This document shows, piece by piece, positions 1 to 5,078 of a stretch of DNA of 7,276 nt; within the stretch, counting starts at the first letter, position 1, and each line of letters starts with the position of its first letter. The stretch covers positions 1 through 7,276 of the forward strand of contig ONWI01000030.1 of the NCBI GenBank assembly GCA_900321515.1, in the 5' to 3' direction. This DNA comes from an uncultured Eubacteriales bacterium (GTDB lineage: Bacteria; Bacillota; Clostridia; Oscillospirales; Acutalibacteraceae). The notes under the pieces were generated by a model. That model did no database searches, had not been told where the DNA came from, and saw nothing but the letters and a program-made list of their open reading frames with translations. Position numbers and translations under genes: made by a program.

Positions 1-1492
1 GAACAGAAAACCCCAGGAAATCAGCAACATTCTGAAAGAACAGATACGCAACTACAAATCAAAGATAGAAATGACCGAGACCGGCACCGTCGTCATGGTC
101 GGCGACGGCATAGCCACGGTCTACGGCATAAAGAACTGTATGGCGGGCGAGCTGCTTGAATTCAGCGACGGCAGCATGGGTCTTGCCCAGAACCTCGAGG
201 AAGAAACCGTTTCGGTTGCCATTCTCGCCAACACCAACAACATCTGCGAGGGCACAACGGTCAGACGCACCGGACAGGTGCTTTCCGTCCCTGTGGGCGA
301 GGAGATGCTCGGACGCGTTGTCAACGCCCTCGGTGTTCCGATCGACGGCAAAGGCGACATCCACACCACACAGATGCGCCCCATTGAATCGGAGGCGCCA
401 GGCATCATCGAGCGGAAGAGCGTTTCGGTTCCTCTGCAAACCGGCATCAAGGCAATAGACAGCATGATTCCGATAGGCAGAGGTCAGCGTGAGCTGCTCA
501 TTGGCGACCGCCAGACCGGTAAGACCGAGATAGCCTCCGATACCATCATCAACCAGAAGAACAGCGGCGTGCTGTGTATTTACGTCGCCATCGGCAAAAA
601 GAATTCGTCGGTGGTTCAGCTCGCGCAGAAACTGACCGACGAGGGCGCTATGGACTATACCATCATCGTCTCCGCTTCGGCTTCGGAAAGTGCTCCGCTG
701 CAATATATCGCCCCGTATGCCGGATGCGCCATGGCGGAATACTTCCGCGAGCAGGGCAAGGATGTATTGATCATTTACGATGATCTTTCCAAACACGCTG
801 TCGCGTACCGCGCGATTTCACTGCTGATCCGCAGGCCGCCGGGACGCGAAGCCTACCCCGGAGACGTATTCTATCTTCACTCGCGTCTGCTGGAGAGGGC
901 TGCCTGCGTCGCTCCCGAATACGGCGGCGGTTCGATAACGGCCCTTCCAATCATCGAAACCCAGGAGGGCGACGTTTCGGCATACATTCCCACCAACGTC
1001 ATCTCCATTACCGACGGACAGATATTTCTTGAAACGGAAATGTTTCATGCGGGAGTTATACCCGCCATCAACCCCGGTATTTCGGTCAGCCGTGTCGGCG
1101 GTTCTGCACAGCTCAAGGGCATGAAGAAGGTTGCCGGCGAATTGAAGCTGCTCTATTCGCAGTACCGCGAGCTTCAGTCATTCGCACAGTTCGGCAGCGA
1201 TCTCGACCCCGACACCAAGGCGCGTCTGGCGCTCGGTGAAAGAATCGTCGAGGTTCTCAAACAGAAGCAGAATTCGCCTATCCGCACGGGCTGTCAGGTG
1301 GCTATAGTCTACGCCGTCATCAACGGCTATCTCAACGAATACGCCGTCAGCGAGGTCCGCGATTACGAGCAGCGACTTTTCCTTCTGCTGGAGGATAAAC
1401 ATCCCGAATGGCTCGACAGAATAGAGCACAATTACTTTGAAGAGTCCGACATAGCAGAACTTAAATCAGCTCTCGACGACATGCGGAGGTGA
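1..1492 (+). CDS. atpA: F-type ATP synthase alpha subunit (5' end cut at window edge)
   Basis: Alpha subunit of the cytoplasmic F1 head of F1Fo ATP synthase; it forms the alpha3-beta3 ring with AtpD and carries the non-catalytic nucleotide sites. The reading frame is open from base 2 and begins N-R-K-P-Q-E-I-S-N-I-L, matching the normal alpha N-terminus directly after Met. Base 1 (g) is therefore probably the last base of the ATG, giving about 497 residues, close to the family norm of about 500. The internal ATG at 71 would remove the conserved N-terminal segment. Counting the first visible codon as 1: P-loop GDRQTGKT at 168-175, Walker B region VLIIYDDLSKHAVAYR from 255, family signature PAINPGISVS at 354-363, followed by the conserved Arg 364 (arginine-finger position in SVSRVGG). 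VISITDGQIFLE and RRPPGREAYPGD are also intact. atpG follows after 4 bp, with its GGAGGT ribosome site overlapping this stop codon, which suggests translational coupling. No defects seen. Confidence 0.98.
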   Translation, partial: NRKPQEISNILKEQIRNYKSKIEMTETGTVVMVGDGIATVYGIKNCMAGELLEFSDGSMGLAQNLEEETVSVAILANTNNICEGTTVRRTGQVLSVPVGEEMLGRVVNALGVPIDGKGDIHTTQMRPIESEAPGIIERKSVSVPLQTGIKAIDSMIPIGRGQRELLIGDRQTGKTEIASDTIINQKNSGVLCIYVAIGKKNSSVVQLAQKLTDEGAMDYTIIVSASASESAPLQYIAPYAGCAMAEYFREQGKDVLIIYDDLSKHAVAYRAISLLIRRPPGREAYPGDVFYLHSRLLERAACVAPEYGGGSITALPIIETQEGDVSAYIPTNVISITDGQIFLETEMFHAGVIPAINPGISVSRVGGSAQLKGMKKVAGELKLLYSQYRELQSFAQFGSDLDPDTKARLALGERIVEVLKQKQNSPIRTGCQVAIVYAVINGYLNEYAVSEVRDYEQRLFLLLEDKHPEWLDRIEHNYFEESDIAELKSALDDMRR

Positions 1493-1496
1493 CGAA

Positions 1497-2300
1497 ATGA
1501 GCGCCGATATAAAAAGCCTTCGTTCCAGCATACGTAGCGTCGATTCCATGCTGCATCTGACTACCGCTATGGGGCTTGTGGCCTCGTCAAAGATATACCG
1601 CGCCAGCGAGGAAATGATCAAAGCTCGCCAGTATGCGGACACTCTTAAAATAATGACCTCTACACTTGCTTCCTGTCCGGAATGTATGCGCAGTACATAC
1701 ATGCGCTCCGAAGGCATGGGGCGCACACGGCTTATCGTCATAGCGGGGGACAGAGGACTCTGCGGCGGCTACAATTCCAATGTGTTCAAGGCGGCTGCGG
1801 AATGCCCCGACGCGGAAATGATTTGCATAGGAAAGCGCGCTTGCGAACACTTCGGCGGTGATATCACTCTCTGCGGCGGTTACACATGCGAACAGGGACA
1901 CGAACTTGCGGTAAAGCTATGCGAGGATTTCGCCGACGAAAAATACGATCGTCTCGGCATGATCAGCACAGATTATGTCTCCATGATGACGCATGAGGCT
2001 TCAGTCAAATGGCTGCTGCCATTTGAAAAGACCGAATGCAATCGCATCGGAGGCATAGAATTCGAGCCGGACGAGGTCAGCGTAATGAATGCGGCTGTTG
2101 TGGAATATGTCTACGGAATGCTGATGTGGGGCGTTCGCGAGAGCTTCGCCAGCGAGAATGCCGCGCGACGCATGGCTATGGACAGCGCGGGGCGCAATGC
2201 CCGCGAAATGCTCGACGACCTTCGCCTGACTTACAACCGCGCGCGCCAGGGAGCGATAACTCAGGAAATCACCGAAATCGTCGCGGGCGCCGGTCGATAA
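1497..2300 (+). CDS. atpG: F-type ATP synthase gamma subunit
   Basis: Gamma subunit, the central rotor shaft that turns inside the alpha3-beta3 ring and couples proton or sodium flow through Fo to catalysis. It has 267 residues, somewhat short of the usual 280-290. The N-terminal helix (IKSLRSSIRSVDSMLHLTTAMGLVASSKIYRA) matches the family's IKxRIxSVxxTxxITxAMxxVAASK pattern. GDRGLCGGYN is at residues 84-93, and the C-terminal helix (about 216-267) ends in the very conserved YNRARQGAITQEITEIVAGA. The start ATG at 1497 has GGAGGT at 1485-1490 inside the end of atpA. Length seems to be lost in the middle Rossmann-like domain and its loop before the C-terminal helix. The protein is unusually rich in cysteine (10 Cys), nine of them between about residues 61 and 144, and LCGGY occurs twice. 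The ends that contact alpha/beta are intact, so it is probably functional. Confidence 0.96.
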   Translation: MSADIKSLRSSIRSVDSMLHLTTAMGLVASSKIYRASEEMIKARQYADTLKIMTSTLASCPECMRSTYMRSEGMGRTRLIVIAGDRGLCGGYNSNVFKAAAECPDAEMICIGKRACEHFGGDITLCGGYTCEQGHELAVKLCEDFADEKYDRLGMISTDYVSMMTHEASVKWLLPFEKTECNRIGGIEFEPDEVSVMNAAVVEYVYGMLMWGVRESFASENAARRMAMDSAGRNAREMLDDLRLTYNRARQGAITQEITEIVAGAGR

Positions 2301-2345
2301 TTTTTTTTAATAGTGTGGAATTGTGGAAGGCGCGTGCGCTCCGAA

Positions 2346-2373
2346 ACTCCAAACTCCACACTCCAAACTCCAC
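2346..2373 (+). repeat. Two perfect 14-bp tandem repeats
   Basis: The unit ACTCCAAACTCCAC occurs at 2346-2359 and again at 2360-2373 without a mismatch, followed by a further AC. Each unit is itself built from ACTCCA-like 7-mers (ACTCCAA + ACTCCAC), so the array is also four imperfect 7-mers. It lies between atpG and atpD and supplies the right arm of the possible hairpin described for that gap. It looks like a minisatellite-type expansion, not a protein-binding palindrome. Confidence 0.85.
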
Positions 2374-2382
2374 ACAAAACAA

Positions 2383-2387
2383 AGGAG
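2383..2387 (+). promoter_or_regulatory. Ribosome binding site that sets the atpD start
   Basis: AGGAG lies within AAAGGAG, 12 bases before the ATG at 2400. The spacing is slightly long but it is the only Shine-Dalgarno match nearby. It excludes an in-frame GTG at 2313, which would add 29 residues encoded by the repeat array and unlike any beta subunit N-terminus. Confidence 0.75.
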
Positions 2388-2399
2388 TGTAATACAACC

Positions 2400-3800
2400 A
2401 TGGCAGAAAGCAATACGGGTGTTGTGGTGCAGGTAATGGGACCTGTCGTTGACGTCAGGTTCAGGGAAGGTCATCTTCCCGCCATCAACAATGCCCTCAC
2501 CGTTCCGATAGGAGATAAATTACTAACCATCGAGGTCGCCCAGCACATAGGCGACGGCATAGTGCGCTGCATAGCAATGTCATCCACCGACGGACTTCAG
2601 AGAGGCGTGGAAGTCACCGATACGGCAGGCAGCATCAGCGTTCCGGTCGGCAGAGAAACCCTCGGCAGAATATTCAACGTGCTCGGCGATACCGTGGACA
2701 ACAAGCCCGCTCCCGAAACCGAGGAACGCTGGAACATTCACCGTCCGGCTCCCGGCTATCAGGATTTGGCGTCGTCCACCGAGATACTCGAAACCGGCAT
2801 CAAGGTCATCGACCTCATCTGGCCCTATTCCAAGGGCGGCAAGATCGGACTTTTCGGCGGTGCCGGCGTCGGCAAGACGGTCCTCATCATGGAGCTTATC
2901 AACAACGTCGCAAAGGAACACGGCGGTCTGTCGGTCTTCACAGGCGTCGGCGAACGCACCAGAGAAGGCAACGACCTCTACTATGAAATGAAGGAATCGG
3001 GCGTTATCGACAAGACCACGCTGGTCTACGGTCAGATGAACGAGCCGCCCGGAGCCAGAATGCGCGTCGCGCTCTCCGGACTTACCATGGCGGAATACTT
3101 CCGCGACAGGGAAAATCAGGATGTTCTGCTCTTTATCGACAATATATTCAGATTCACACAGGCGGGCAGCGAGGTTTCCGCTCTGCTGGGACGTATGCCA
3201 TCGGCAGTCGGATATCAGCCGACGCTCGCCACTGAAATGGGCGCTTTGCAGGAGAGAATTACTTCCACCAAAAAGGGTTCCATCACTTCGGTTCAGGCTG
3301 TCTATGTGCCTGCTGACGACCTGACCGACCCGGCTCCTGCCACAACATTCGCCCATCTCGACGCAACGACCGTTCTTTCGAGAAGCATAGCCTCTCAGGG
3401 CATTTATCCGGCTGTCGATCCTCTGGAATCCACAAGCCGCATTCTTTCGCCCGAAAAGGTCGGCGAGGAGCATTATGCTGTCGCCAAGGAAGTGCAGCGC
3501 ATACTCCAGCGCTACAAGGAACTTATGGACATCATCGCCATCATGGGCATGGATGAGCTTTCCGACGAGGACAAGAAGCTTGTCCAGCGCGCCAGAAAGA
3601 TACAGCGTTTCCTGTCTCAACCCTTCCACGTCTCGGAAAAATTCACCGGCATAGAAGGCACATATGTGCCGCTGAGCGAGACCGTCAAGGGATTCAAGGC
3701 AATCATCGACGGCGAATGCGACGATCTGCCGGAATCGGCGTTCCTCTTCGCGGGAACCATCGACGAGGTCAGGGAAAAAGCGGAAAGGGCAGCGAAATGA
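2400..3800 (+). CDS. atpD: F-type ATP synthase beta subunit
   Basis: Catalytic beta subunit of F1 (EC 7.1.2.2, or the sodium-driven equivalent), making ATP from ADP and phosphate at the alpha/beta interfaces. It has 466 residues, normal for the family. The N-terminal barrel begins MAESNTGVVVQVMGPVVDVRF. Key sites: P-loop GGAGVGKT at 153-160, catalytic Glu185 in GERTREGND, Walker B VLLFIDN ending with Asp247 at residues 242-248, the stretch from SALLGRMPSAVGYQPT through VPADDLTDPAPATTFAHLDATTVLSR, and family signature PAVDPLESTS at 337-346. The C-terminal domain contains MDELSDEDK (the DELSEED-type lever that touches gamma) and RARKIQRFLSQPF. LIWPYSKGG replaces the commoner LLAPYxKGG just before the P-loop, a minor variation. 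The stop overlaps the atpC start by 4 bp. Ion specificity cannot be told because the c subunit is outside the window. Confidence 0.98.
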   Translation: MAESNTGVVVQVMGPVVDVRFREGHLPAINNALTVPIGDKLLTIEVAQHIGDGIVRCIAMSSTDGLQRGVEVTDTAGSISVPVGRETLGRIFNVLGDTVDNKPAPETEERWNIHRPAPGYQDLASSTEILETGIKVIDLIWPYSKGGKIGLFGGAGVGKTVLIMELINNVAKEHGGLSVFTGVGERTREGNDLYYEMKESGVIDKTTLVYGQMNEPPGARMRVALSGLTMAEYFRDRENQDVLLFIDNIFRFTQAGSEVSALLGRMPSAVGYQPTLATEMGALQERITSTKKGSITSVQAVYVPADDLTDPAPATTFAHLDATTVLSRSIASQGIYPAVDPLESTSRILSPEKVGEEHYAVAKEVQRILQRYKELMDIIAIMGMDELSDEDKKLVQRARKIQRFLSQPFHVSEKFTGIEGTYVPLSETVKGFKAIIDGECDDLPESAFLFAGTIDEVREKAERAAK

Positions 3801-4090
3801 GCGAGTCAGACATAATCAAAAATATCAGCACATTCAGGCTGAAAATATCATCGCCCGACGGCGATTCATTCAAGGGCAGAGTGAGCGCATTGTATGTGCG
3901 CACCACCGAAGGCGATCTGGCAGTGCTCCCGGGCCACACCCCGCTGATTGCCGTGACAGTTCCCTGTGCCGCCCGATACATCACTCACGACAGCGACGGT
4001 GATCCGCACGAGCATGTGATCAACGTGACAGGGGGACTGCTTTCTGTTGACGGCGACAAGGTGGCATTGCTGGCTGCAAAGAAAAACTGA
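3797..4090 (+). CDS. atpC: F-type ATP synthase epsilon subunit, short form
   Basis: Epsilon subunit of the F1 central stalk, which sits on gamma and the c-ring. The ATG at 3797 overlaps the atpD stop (ATGA), the usual coupled arrangement; a longer in-frame reading from 3716 lies inside atpD and is not a start. The protein has 97 residues against about 130-140 in most bacteria. The N-terminal beta-sandwich is recognisable: FRLKISSPDGDSFKGRVSALYVRTTEGDLAVLPGHTPLI (residues 13-51), then VINVTGGLLSVDGDKVALLA near the end. It stops where the C-terminal two-helix domain would begin. The terminator starts 10 bp after the stop, so no remnant of a lost helical domain follows and a recent frameshift is unlikely. 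Short epsilons are known in some anaerobes. Without the helical domain it should be unable to do the extended-conformation inhibition of ATP hydrolysis. Confidence 0.93.
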   Translation: MSESDIIKNISTFRLKISSPDGDSFKGRVSALYVRTTEGDLAVLPGHTPLIAVTVPCAARYITHDSDGDPHEHVINVTGGLLSVDGDKVALLAAKKN

Positions 4091-4100
4091 TTTTTCATAC

Positions 4101-4145
4101 AAACAGATAACAGAGCTTTATTTCGCACTGTTATCTGTTTTGTTT
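4101..4145 (+). terminator. Rho-independent terminator of the atp operon
   Basis: AAACAGATAACAG (4101-4113) and CTGTTATCTGTTT (4128-4140) form a perfect 13-bp stem with a 14-nt loop, beginning 10 bp past the atpC stop. The right arm runs into a T-rich tail (TTTTGTTT). The stem is AT-rich and the tail is interrupted by G, so efficiency may be moderate. Its position between the last atp gene and a new promoter supports the call. Confidence 0.85.
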
Positions 4146-4148
4146 ATG

Positions 4149-4177
4149 TTGACTTTTTTACTTCATGATGTTAATAT
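4149..4177 (+). promoter_or_regulatory. Sigma-A-type promoter of the tagD-like gene
   Basis: The -35 TTGACT (4149-4154) and -10 TAATAT (4172-4177) are separated by exactly 17 bp, each one mismatch from consensus. Transcription would start near 4184, leaving a leader of about 25 nt. It lies just after the atp terminator, so the next gene is an independent unit. Confidence 0.82.
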
Positions 4178-4193
4178 ATATTTATAAATGAAC

Positions 4194-4200
4194 AAGGGGA
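4194..4200 (+). promoter_or_regulatory. Ribosome binding site that sets the tagD start
   Basis: AAGGGGA lies 8 bases before the ATG at 4209. This favours 4209 over an in-frame ATG at 4188, which would add MNKGIKN, lies almost at the expected transcription start and has no ribosome site of its own. Confidence 0.75.
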
Positions 4201-4208
4201 TAAAAAAT

Positions 4209-4604
4209 ATGAAACGTGTAATAACATATGGTACATTTGACCTGCTGCATTACGGACACATCAACCTGCTCAGACGGGCGAAGGCACTGGGGGATTATCT
4301 GGTGGTCTGCCTTTCAACAGATGAATTCAACTGGAACGAAAAACATAAAAAATGCTATTTCACTTACGAACAGCGCAAATCGCTGCTCGAAGCCATACGC
4401 TACGTCGATCTGGTAATACCCGAGGAAAACTGGGACCAGAAGCGCAGCGACGTTCACGAATGCCACATCGACACCTTTGTGATTGGCGACGACTGGAAAG
4501 GGAAATTCGACTTCCTTCGCGAAGAGGGATGCGAGGTAGTCTATCTCTCACGCACTCCCGAAATCAGCACCACGCAGATTAAACACGATTTGGGAGACAA
4601 GTAA
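4209..4604 (+). CDS. tagD: Glycerol-3-phosphate cytidylyltransferase
   Basis: Transfers CMP from CTP to sn-glycerol 3-phosphate, giving CDP-glycerol and pyrophosphate (EC 2.7.7.39), the activated donor for poly(glycerol phosphate) polymers such as wall teichoic acid; a soluble cytoplasmic enzyme. It has 131 residues, the family length. From residue 1: MKRVITYGTFDLLHYGHINLL, with the HxGH nucleotidyl-transfer motif HYGH at 14-17; STDEFN at 36-41; YEQRKSLLEAIRYVD at 53-67; GDDWKGKFDFL at 93-103; and RTPEISTT at 115-122 in place of the RTEGISTT motif of Bacillus TagD. The variant keeps the Arg and the IST residues, so activity is expected. It is flanked by its own promoter and terminator with no polymerase, primase or exporter gene in view, so the final polymer cannot be named. 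A related cytidylyltransferase using another polyol phosphate is a less likely alternative. Confidence 0.93.
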   Translation: MKRVITYGTFDLLHYGHINLLRRAKALGDYLVVCLSTDEFNWNEKHKKCYFTYEQRKSLLEAIRYVDLVIPEENWDQKRSDVHECHIDTFVIGDDWKGKFDFLREEGCEVVYLSRTPEISTTQIKHDLGDK

Positions 4605-4645
4605 CTTTTTGAAATCCCTCTCTCTAAAACGTGAGATATTATATG

Positions 4646-4697
4646 AAAAAGGCTTTGCTGTCGGAACAAATATTTCCCCGGCAAAGTCTAATTTTTT
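4646..4697 (+). terminator. Rho-independent terminator after tagD
   Basis: GGCTTTGC (4651-4658) pairs with GCAAAGTC (4681-4688) over 8 bp including one G-T wobble. An inner GGAA/TTCC stem stacks inside, and a T6 run follows at 4692-4697. Five A residues precede the stem (4646-4650), so it could also work weakly in the reverse direction. It separates tagD from the next promoter, which begins only 9 bp further on. Confidence 0.8.
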
Positions 4698-4705
4698 AAA
4701 TGTAC

Positions 4706-4734
4706 TTGACAATTCGGTTAGTTTGTGCTAATAT
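4706..4734 (+). promoter_or_regulatory. Promoter P1 of the Feo-associated/ABC operon
   Basis: TTGACA (4706-4711, perfect -35) and TAATAT (4729-4734, one mismatch) are separated by 17 bp; transcription would start near 4741. This is the strongest promoter match in the window. A strong core promoter overlaid by repeated dyads is the usual architecture of a repressed gene, so I infer that P1 is switched off by a regulator and fires strongly when derepressed. Confidence 0.85.
4717..4732 (+). promoter_or_regulatory. Putative operator box 1 (over the P1 spacer and -10)
   Basis: GTTAGT-TTGT-GCTAAT is an imperfect dyad of form RTTAGY-N4-RCTAAY with an extra matching G on the left. It covers the right part of the P1 spacer and four bases of the -10, where a bound protein would block RNA polymerase. 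TTAG/CTAA arms preceded by GG recall half-sites of DtxR/IdeR/MntR-type metalloregulators (the DtxR consensus contains GGTTAG). The resemblance is partial, so the regulator is an inference. Confidence 0.6.
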
Positions 4735-4745
4735 AACGAGCAAGG

Positions 4746-4761
4746 GTTAGTCATAGCTAAT
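4746..4761 (+). promoter_or_regulatory. Putative operator box 2 (just downstream of the P1 start)
   Basis: GTTAGT-CATA-GCTAAT repeats box 1 exactly in both six-base arms and the preceding G, while the four central bases differ. The centres are 29 bp apart. Identical arms with a diverged centre are what is expected of two binding sites for one dimeric protein. The box occupies about +5 to +20 of the P1 transcript, another repressing position. Confidence 0.6.
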
Positions 4762-4778
4762 AAACTACACCCAACATG

Positions 4779-4793
4779 AATGTGTGACACATT
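4779..4793 (+). other. Small leader hairpin
   Basis: AATGTG-TGA-CACATT forms a perfect 6-bp stem with a 3-nt loop about 40 nt into the P1 transcript. No T run follows, so it is not a terminator. It may be a 5' mRNA stabilising element or a further protein site. Confidence 0.4.
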
Positions 4794-4804
4794 ACAAATA
4801 TCTA

Positions 4805-4833
4805 TTGAATAATGCCTGAGCATCCGATATAAT
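4805..4833 (+). promoter_or_regulatory. Candidate second promoter P2
   Basis: TTGAAT (4805-4810) and a perfect TATAAT (4828-4833) have 17-bp spacing. Transcription would start near 4840, only about 27 nt before the ATG at 4867 and downstream of both operator boxes. The -35 is weaker than that of P1. If active, it would give expression independent of boxes 1 and 2. Confidence 0.5.
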
Positions 4834-4844
4834 GGATTCAGGCA
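4813..4844 (+). repeat. Inverted repeat TGCCTGA/TCAGGCA around the P2 -10
   Basis: TGCCTGA (4813-4819) and TCAGGCA (4838-4844) are perfect complements separated by 18 bp and straddle the TATAAT of P2. As DNA it could be an operator for P2. As RNA from P1 it gives a hairpin that extends by a G-T pair and, past a CA bulge, four more pairs. It ends 9 nt before the ribosome site and has no T run, so it is not a terminator. Confidence 0.55.
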
Positions 4845-4866
4845 GAATGAATCGGAGGAAAAATCT

Positions 4867-5067
4867 ATGATAAACCTGATTACAGAAAACATCGGCACAA
4901 TTATAGCATCCTTGATTCTGTTGATCATCGTAGCGCTTGCTGTTCGCAGCATTGTCGTAAACAGGAAAAAAGGGAAGACGTCCTGCGGCTGCGGCTGCGC
5001 CAACTGCCCGTCTGCAGGATTCTGCCACGGAAACGGAGCTCATGACAAACATGAGCTGTCTGAATAA
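4867..5067 (+). CDS. FeoB-associated Cys-rich membrane protein
   Basis: A 66-residue single-pass membrane protein of the FeoB-associated Cys-rich family. Residues 9-30 (IGTIIASLILLIIVALAVRSIV) form one transmembrane helix, followed by the basic stretch NRKKGK, which predicts a cytoplasmic tail. The tail holds five Cys at 40, 42, 44, 47 and 53 in the pattern C-x-C-x-C-x2-C-x5-C-H, with more His at 59 and 62, a likely metal-binding cluster. Family members usually lie just after feoB in Firmicutes ferrous iron operons and are presumed to assist FeoB; their biochemical role is not settled. Here no feoA or feoB is present and the gene heads an operon with an ABC ATPase 11 bp downstream. GGAGG at 4854-4858, 8 bp before the ATG, fixes the start. 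The upstream dyads suggest metal-dependent control. Confidence 0.85.
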   Translation: MINLITENIGTIIASLILLIIVALAVRSIVVNRKKGKTSCGCGCANCPSAGFCHGNGAHDKHELSE

Positions 5068-5078
5068 GGAGGATAAGT

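Larger units (their letters stand above)
2301..2399 (+). promoter_or_regulatory. atpG-atpD intergenic segment with T8 run and potential long hairpin
   Basis: This 99-bp gap stands out in an operon whose other junctions are 4 bp or overlapping. It starts with eight T residues (2301-2308) directly after the atpG stop. The segment at 2313-2328 (gtgtggaattgtgga) can pair with the end of the repeat array at about 2362-2375: seven perfect pairs between gtgtgga (2313-2319) and tccacac (2369-2375), then more pairs across one mismatch and one bulge, with a loop of roughly 35 nt. No terminator is evident: the GC-rich stretch before the T run forms at best a 4-bp ACCG/CGGT stem. I infer an mRNA structure in the atpD leader, which could affect processing or translation of beta relative to gamma. 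This is not shown by the sequence alone. Confidence 0.45.

Noticed and set aside
71..73. ATG as start of the alpha subunit
   Set aside because: The same frame is open back to base 2 and encodes the conserved alpha N-terminus (NRKPQEISNILKEQI), so the true start is at or before base 1.
59..796. Reverse-strand open frame opposite atpA
   Set aside because: Antisense shadow of a conserved gene, with no ribosome site, promoter or recognisable family.
2270..2308. Rho-independent terminator at the end of atpG (T8 run)
   Set aside because: The GC-rich sequence before the T run makes only a 4-bp stem, and stopping here would cut off atpD from its operon.
2313..2399. GTG start giving beta a 29-residue N-terminal extension
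   Set aside because: The extension is translated repeat and hairpin sequence with no likeness to beta subunits; the ATG at 2400 has an AGGAG site and gives the normal N-terminus.
2580..3629. Long reverse-strand open frame (about 349 codons) opposite atpD
   Set aside because: It mirrors the strongly conserved coding strand of atpD; its product resembles nothing I recognise, and such antisense frames are common opposite genes with GC-biased third positions.
4643..4699. 18-codon frame starting MKKALLSEQ
   Set aside because: It has no ribosome site and coincides with the terminator stem and T run after tagD.
4762..4866. Metal- or metabolite-sensing riboswitch in the leader of the Feo-associated gene
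   Set aside because: The leader shows only short simple hairpins; I see no conserved core of a known riboswitch class and no terminator switch.
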